35,037 bases of DNA from Achromobacter sp. ASV32 (GTDB lineage: Bacteria > Pseudomonadota > Gammaproteobacteria > Burkholderiales > Burkholderiaceae_B): the NCBI RefSeq assembly GCF_016428805.1, contig NZ_JAELTJ010000057.1:1-35037 (forward strand). Direction: 5' to 3'. The notes beneath the pieces are model-generated. The model made no database searches, had not been told where the DNA came from, and saw only the letters and a program-made list of their open reading frames with translations. Position 1 is the stretch's first letter, and the number at the start of each line of letters is the position of its first letter. Shown piece by piece: positions 32,159-35,037 of the stretch. Both the position numbers and the translations under genes were made by a program.

Positions 32159-35037
32159 ATGGCGCGTTTCTTTATCGATCGCCCCGTTTTTGCGTGGGTG
32201 ATCTCGCTGCTGATCGCGCTGGTCGGCTTGTTGTCGATCCGCGCGCTGCCGGTCGCGCAGTACCCGGACATCGCTCCGCCCGTCGTGAACATCGGCGCCA
32301 GCTATGCCGGCGCCTCGGCCAAGGTGGTCGAGGAGGCCGTCACCGCCATCATCGAACGCGAGATGAACGGCGCGCCCGGCCTGATGTACACCTCGTCCAG
32401 CAGCGATTCGACCGGCTGGGCCAGCATCAATCTGACCTTCAAACAGGGCACCAACCCCGATATCGCCGCGGTGGAAGTGCAGAACCGGCTCAAGGCGGTG
32501 GAGCCGCGCCTGCCCGAATCGGTGCGCCGCGACGGCGTGCGGGTGGAAAAAGCGGCCGACAACATCCAGCTGGTGGTATCGCTGAAGTCCGACGGCAGCC
32601 TGGACGACATGCAACTGGGCGAGCTGGCGGCGTCCAACGTGCTGCAGGCGCTGCGACGCGTGGAAGGTGTGGGCAAGGTGCAGTCGTTCGGCGCGGAAGC
32701 GGCGATGCGCATCTGGCCGGACCCGGCCAAGCTGACCGCCATGGCGCTGACGCCGGGCGACATCGTGACCGCCCTGCGCAGCCACAACGCGCGCGTCACC
32801 ATCGGCGAGCTGGGCAACCAGGCCGTGCCCACGGACGCCCCGCTGAACGCCAGCATCGTGGCGGGCGAATCGCTGCAGACGCCCGAGCAGTTCGGCAACA
32901 TCCCGCTGCGGGCGCAGCCGGACGGCGCCACCCTGCGCCTGAAGGACGTGGCGCGGGTCGAGCTGGGCGGCACCGATTATATGTACCTGTCGCGCGTGAA
33001 CGGCCTGACCGGCACCGGCCTGGGCATCAAGCTGGCGCCGGGCTCGAACGCGGTGGAAACCACCCGCCGCATCCGCGACACGATGCGCGAACTGGCACAG
33101 TACTTCCCGCCGGGCGTCACCTGGGACATCCCCTACGAGACCTCGACCTTTGTCGAAATCTCGATCCAGAAAGTGCTGATGACGCTGCTGGAAGCGGTAG
33201 CCCTGGTGTTCTGCGTGATGTACCTGTTCATGCAGAACCTGCGCGCCACGCTGATCCCGACGTTGGTGGTGCCGGTGGCGCTGCTGGGCACGCTGGGGGT
33301 GATGCTGGCGCTGGGCTATTCCATCAACGTGCTGACGATGTTCGGCATGGTGCTGGCCATCGGCATCCTGGTGGACGATGCCATCGTGGTGGTCGAGAAC
33401 GTTGAACGCATCATGGCCGAGGAAGGCCTGTCGCCACGCGACGCCACCGTCAAGGCCATGGGCCAGATCAGCGGCGCCATCGTCGGCATCACGGTGGTGC
33501 TGGTGTCGGTGTTCGTGCCGATGGCGTTCTTTGACGGCGCAGTGGGCAACATCTACCGCCAGTTCGCCGTGACGCTGGCCGTGTCGATCGCTTTTTCGGC
33601 GTTCCTGGCGCTGTCGCTGACGCCGGCGCTGTGCGCCAGCCTGCTCAAGCCGATTCCAGCCGGCCACCACGAGAAGCGCGGCTTCTTCGGCTGGTTCAAC
33701 CGCGCCTTCGCGCGCCTGACGGTGCGCTACACGGCGCGCGTGTCCGGCGTGCTGGCCCGGCCCGTGCGTTTCGGCCTGGCCTATCTGGCCGTGATCGGCG
33801 TGGCGGCGCTGCTGTTCGCGCGGCTGCCGTCGTCGTTCCTGCCCGACGAGGACCAGGGCAGTTTCATGGCCATGGTCATCCTGCCTCAGGGCGCCCCCCA
33901 GGCCGAGACGATGGCGGTGGTCAAGGACGTCGAACGCTACATGATGGAGCACGAGCCGGTGCAGTACGTGTATTCGGTCAACGGCTTCAGCCAGTATGGC
34001 AGCGGGCCGAACTCGGCCATGTTCTTCGTGACGCTGAAAGACTGGAAGCTGCGCCGCGACGCGGCCCAGCACGTGGACGCCGTGGTCAAGCGCATCAACG
34101 AGGCCTTTGCCGGCCGCAAGAACCTGATGGTGTTCGCACTGAACTCGCCGCCGTTGCCGGACCTGGGCTCGACCTCGGGTTTTGACTTCCGACTGCAGGA
34201 CCGTGGCGGCCTGGGCTACCAGGCCCTGACCGAGGCGCGCCAGCAGTTGCTGGCCGCGGCGGCCAAGCATCCGGCGCTGACGGACGTGGTGTTCGCCGGT
34301 CAGGAAGAGGCGCCGCAGCTGCAACTGCGCGTGGACCGCGACAAGGCGCAGGCGATGGGGGTGCCGCTGGACGAGATCAACACCGCGCTGGCGGTGATGT
34401 ACGGCTCGGACTACATCGGCGATTTCATGCTCAACGGCCAGGTGCGGCGCGTAATGGTGCAGGCCGACGGCAAGCGCCGCGTGGACGTGGACGACATCTC
34501 ACGGCTGCACGTGCGCAACCTGCAGGGCCAGATGGTGCCGCTGTCGGCGTTCGCCACGTTGAAATGGGCCATGGGTCCGCCGCAGTTGAACCGCTACAAC
34601 GGCTTTCCGTCGTTCACGATCAACGGCTCGGCCGCGCCCGGCCACAGCAGCGGCGAGGCCATGCGCGCCATGGAAGCGCTGGCGGCCGAACTGCCGCGCG
34701 GCATCGGCTTTGACTGGTCGGGCCAGTCGTACGAAGAGCGGCTGTCCGGCAACCAGGCGCCGGTGCTGTTCGCGCTGTCGGTGCTGATCGTGTTCCTGGC
34801 GCTGGCGGCGCTGTACGAAAGCTGGTCCATCCCCCTGGCGGTGATTCTGGTGGTGCCGCTGGGCGTGATCGGCGCGTTGCTGGGCGTGACGCTGCGCGGC
34901 ATGCCGAATGACATCTACTTCAAGGTCGGCCTGATCGCCACCATCGGCCTGTCGGCCAAGAACGCGATCCTGATCGTGGAAGTCGCCAAGGACCTGGTGC
35001 GCGACGGCCAGGGCATCCTGTCGGCAACGCTGGAAGC
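32159..35037 (+). CDS. axyY: RND multidrug efflux pump subunit (AxyY/MexY-like), 3' end outside window
   Basis: The frame runs from ATG 32159 past the window end: 959 of an expected 1045 or so codons. It begins MARFFIDRPVFAWVISLLIA as HAE1 pumps do. Proton-relay residues are in place: D406 and D407 (VLAIGILVDDAIVVVENVE) and K934 (TIGLSAKNAILIVEVAK). Two periplasmic loops with porter and docking domains separate the helices. Substrates for the MexY/AmrB/AxyY group include aminoglycosides and other cationic drugs; this specificity is inferred from locus structure, not proved. The start has GGGT about 8 bp upstream. An outer-membrane factor gene (oprZ-type) would be expected just beyond the window. 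Confidence 0.93.
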   Translation, partial: MARFFIDRPVFAWVISLLIALVGLLSIRALPVAQYPDIAPPVVNIGASYAGASAKVVEEAVTAIIEREMNGAPGLMYTSSSSDSTGWASINLTFKQGTNPDIAAVEVQNRLKAVEPRLPESVRRDGVRVEKAADNIQLVVSLKSDGSLDDMQLGELAASNVLQALRRVEGVGKVQSFGAEAAMRIWPDPAKLTAMALTPGDIVTALRSHNARVTIGELGNQAVPTDAPLNASIVAGESLQTPEQFGNIPLRAQPDGATLRLKDVARVELGGTDYMYLSRVNGLTGTGLGIKLAPGSNAVETTRRIRDTMRELAQYFPPGVTWDIPYETSTFVEISIQKVLMTLLEAVALVFCVMYLFMQNLRATLIPTLVVPVALLGTLGVMLALGYSINVLTMFGMVLAIGILVDDAIVVVENVERIMAEEGLSPRDATVKAMGQISGAIVGITVVLVSVFVPMAFFDGAVGNIYRQFAVTLAVSIAFSAFLALSLTPALCASLLKPIPAGHHEKRGFFGWFNRAFARLTVRYTARVSGVLARPVRFGLAYLAVIGVAALLFARLPSSFLPDEDQGSFMAMVILPQGAPQAETMAVVKDVERYMMEHEPVQYVYSVNGFSQYGSGPNSAMFFVTLKDWKLRRDAAQHVDAVVKRINEAFAGRKNLMVFALNSPPLPDLGSTSGFDFRLQDRGGLGYQALTEARQQLLAAAAKHPALTDVVFAGQEEAPQLQLRVDRDKAQAMGVPLDEINTALAVMYGSDYIGDFMLNGQVRRVMVQADGKRRVDVDDISRLHVRNLQGQMVPLSAFATLKWAMGPPQLNRYNGFPSFTINGSAAPGHSSGEAMRAMEALAAELPRGIGFDWSGQSYEERLSGNQAPVLFALSVLIVFLALAALYESWSIPLAVILVVPLGVIGALLGVTLRGMPNDIYFKVGLIATIGLSAKNAILIVEVAKDLVRDGQGILSATLE

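Noticed and set aside
30641..34324. Open frame of 1227 codons on the minus strand opposite the efflux genes
   Set aside because: It is the antisense of the adaptor and pump coding sequences in GC-rich codons. The translation is low-complexity (His, Gln, Arg, Ala rich) with no known domain, while the plus strand has clear RND signatures.

Overview
The window is a GC-rich betaproteobacterial chromosome segment, most likely from Alcaligenaceae and probably Achromobacter. Four things point there: a 14-gene nuo operon with a DUF2818 gene at its end and a general porin gene just upstream; a Tat-exported Bug/TctC-type receptor; a Bordetella-type chaperone-usher fimbrial locus with an RcsB-like regulator; and an RND efflux locus matching axyZ-axyXY of Achromobacter. 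The species call is inference from gene content, not from a database search.

Layout. Positions 1-1700 (+) hold the 3' end of a fimbrial usher and a tip adhesin, followed by a 42-codon relic of a pilin C-terminus. An RcsB/NarL-like response regulator (-) lacks the phospho-acceptor aspartate. A 426-bp gap with paired TTGAAC half-sites leads to a small hypothetical ORF (+) that ends in a bidirectional terminator shared with a convergent tripartite-tricarboxylate receptor gene (-). Positions 4455-19503 (-) carry the complete respiratory complex I operon nuoABCDEFGHIJKLMN plus DUF2818, with a promoter at the nuoA end and a terminator at the DUF2818 end. Upstream is a trimeric porin gene (-) whose 3' flank has three consecutive hairpins.

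Positions 21300-22872 (+) are a compact cluster: a TetR regulator with a near-consensus promoter overlapped by a perfect palindrome, a hotdog thioesterase and a half-length 6PGDH/HIBADH-like protein, all joined by ATGA overlaps. Convergent to it (-) are a PAP2 phosphatase, a metallophosphoesterase and a YegS/diacylglycerol-kinase-like lipid kinase. Then come (all -) a cytoplasmic, non-canonical gamma-glutamyltransferase-family hydrolase, a family-5 peptide-binding protein and a LysR regulator. The window ends with a TetR repressor (-, axyZ-like) divergent from an RND adaptor and the first 959 codons of the RND pump (+).

Most of the sequence is conserved core genome, and I see no clearly new defence or mobile system, CRISPR array, IS element, tRNA or rRNA. 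The best leads for follow-up are the degenerate receiver regulator beside the eroding fimbrial locus, the TetR-thioesterase-truncated dehydrogenase cluster, the atypical GGT/peptide-binding pair with an intercistronic hairpin, and the operator/hairpin architecture of the efflux control region.
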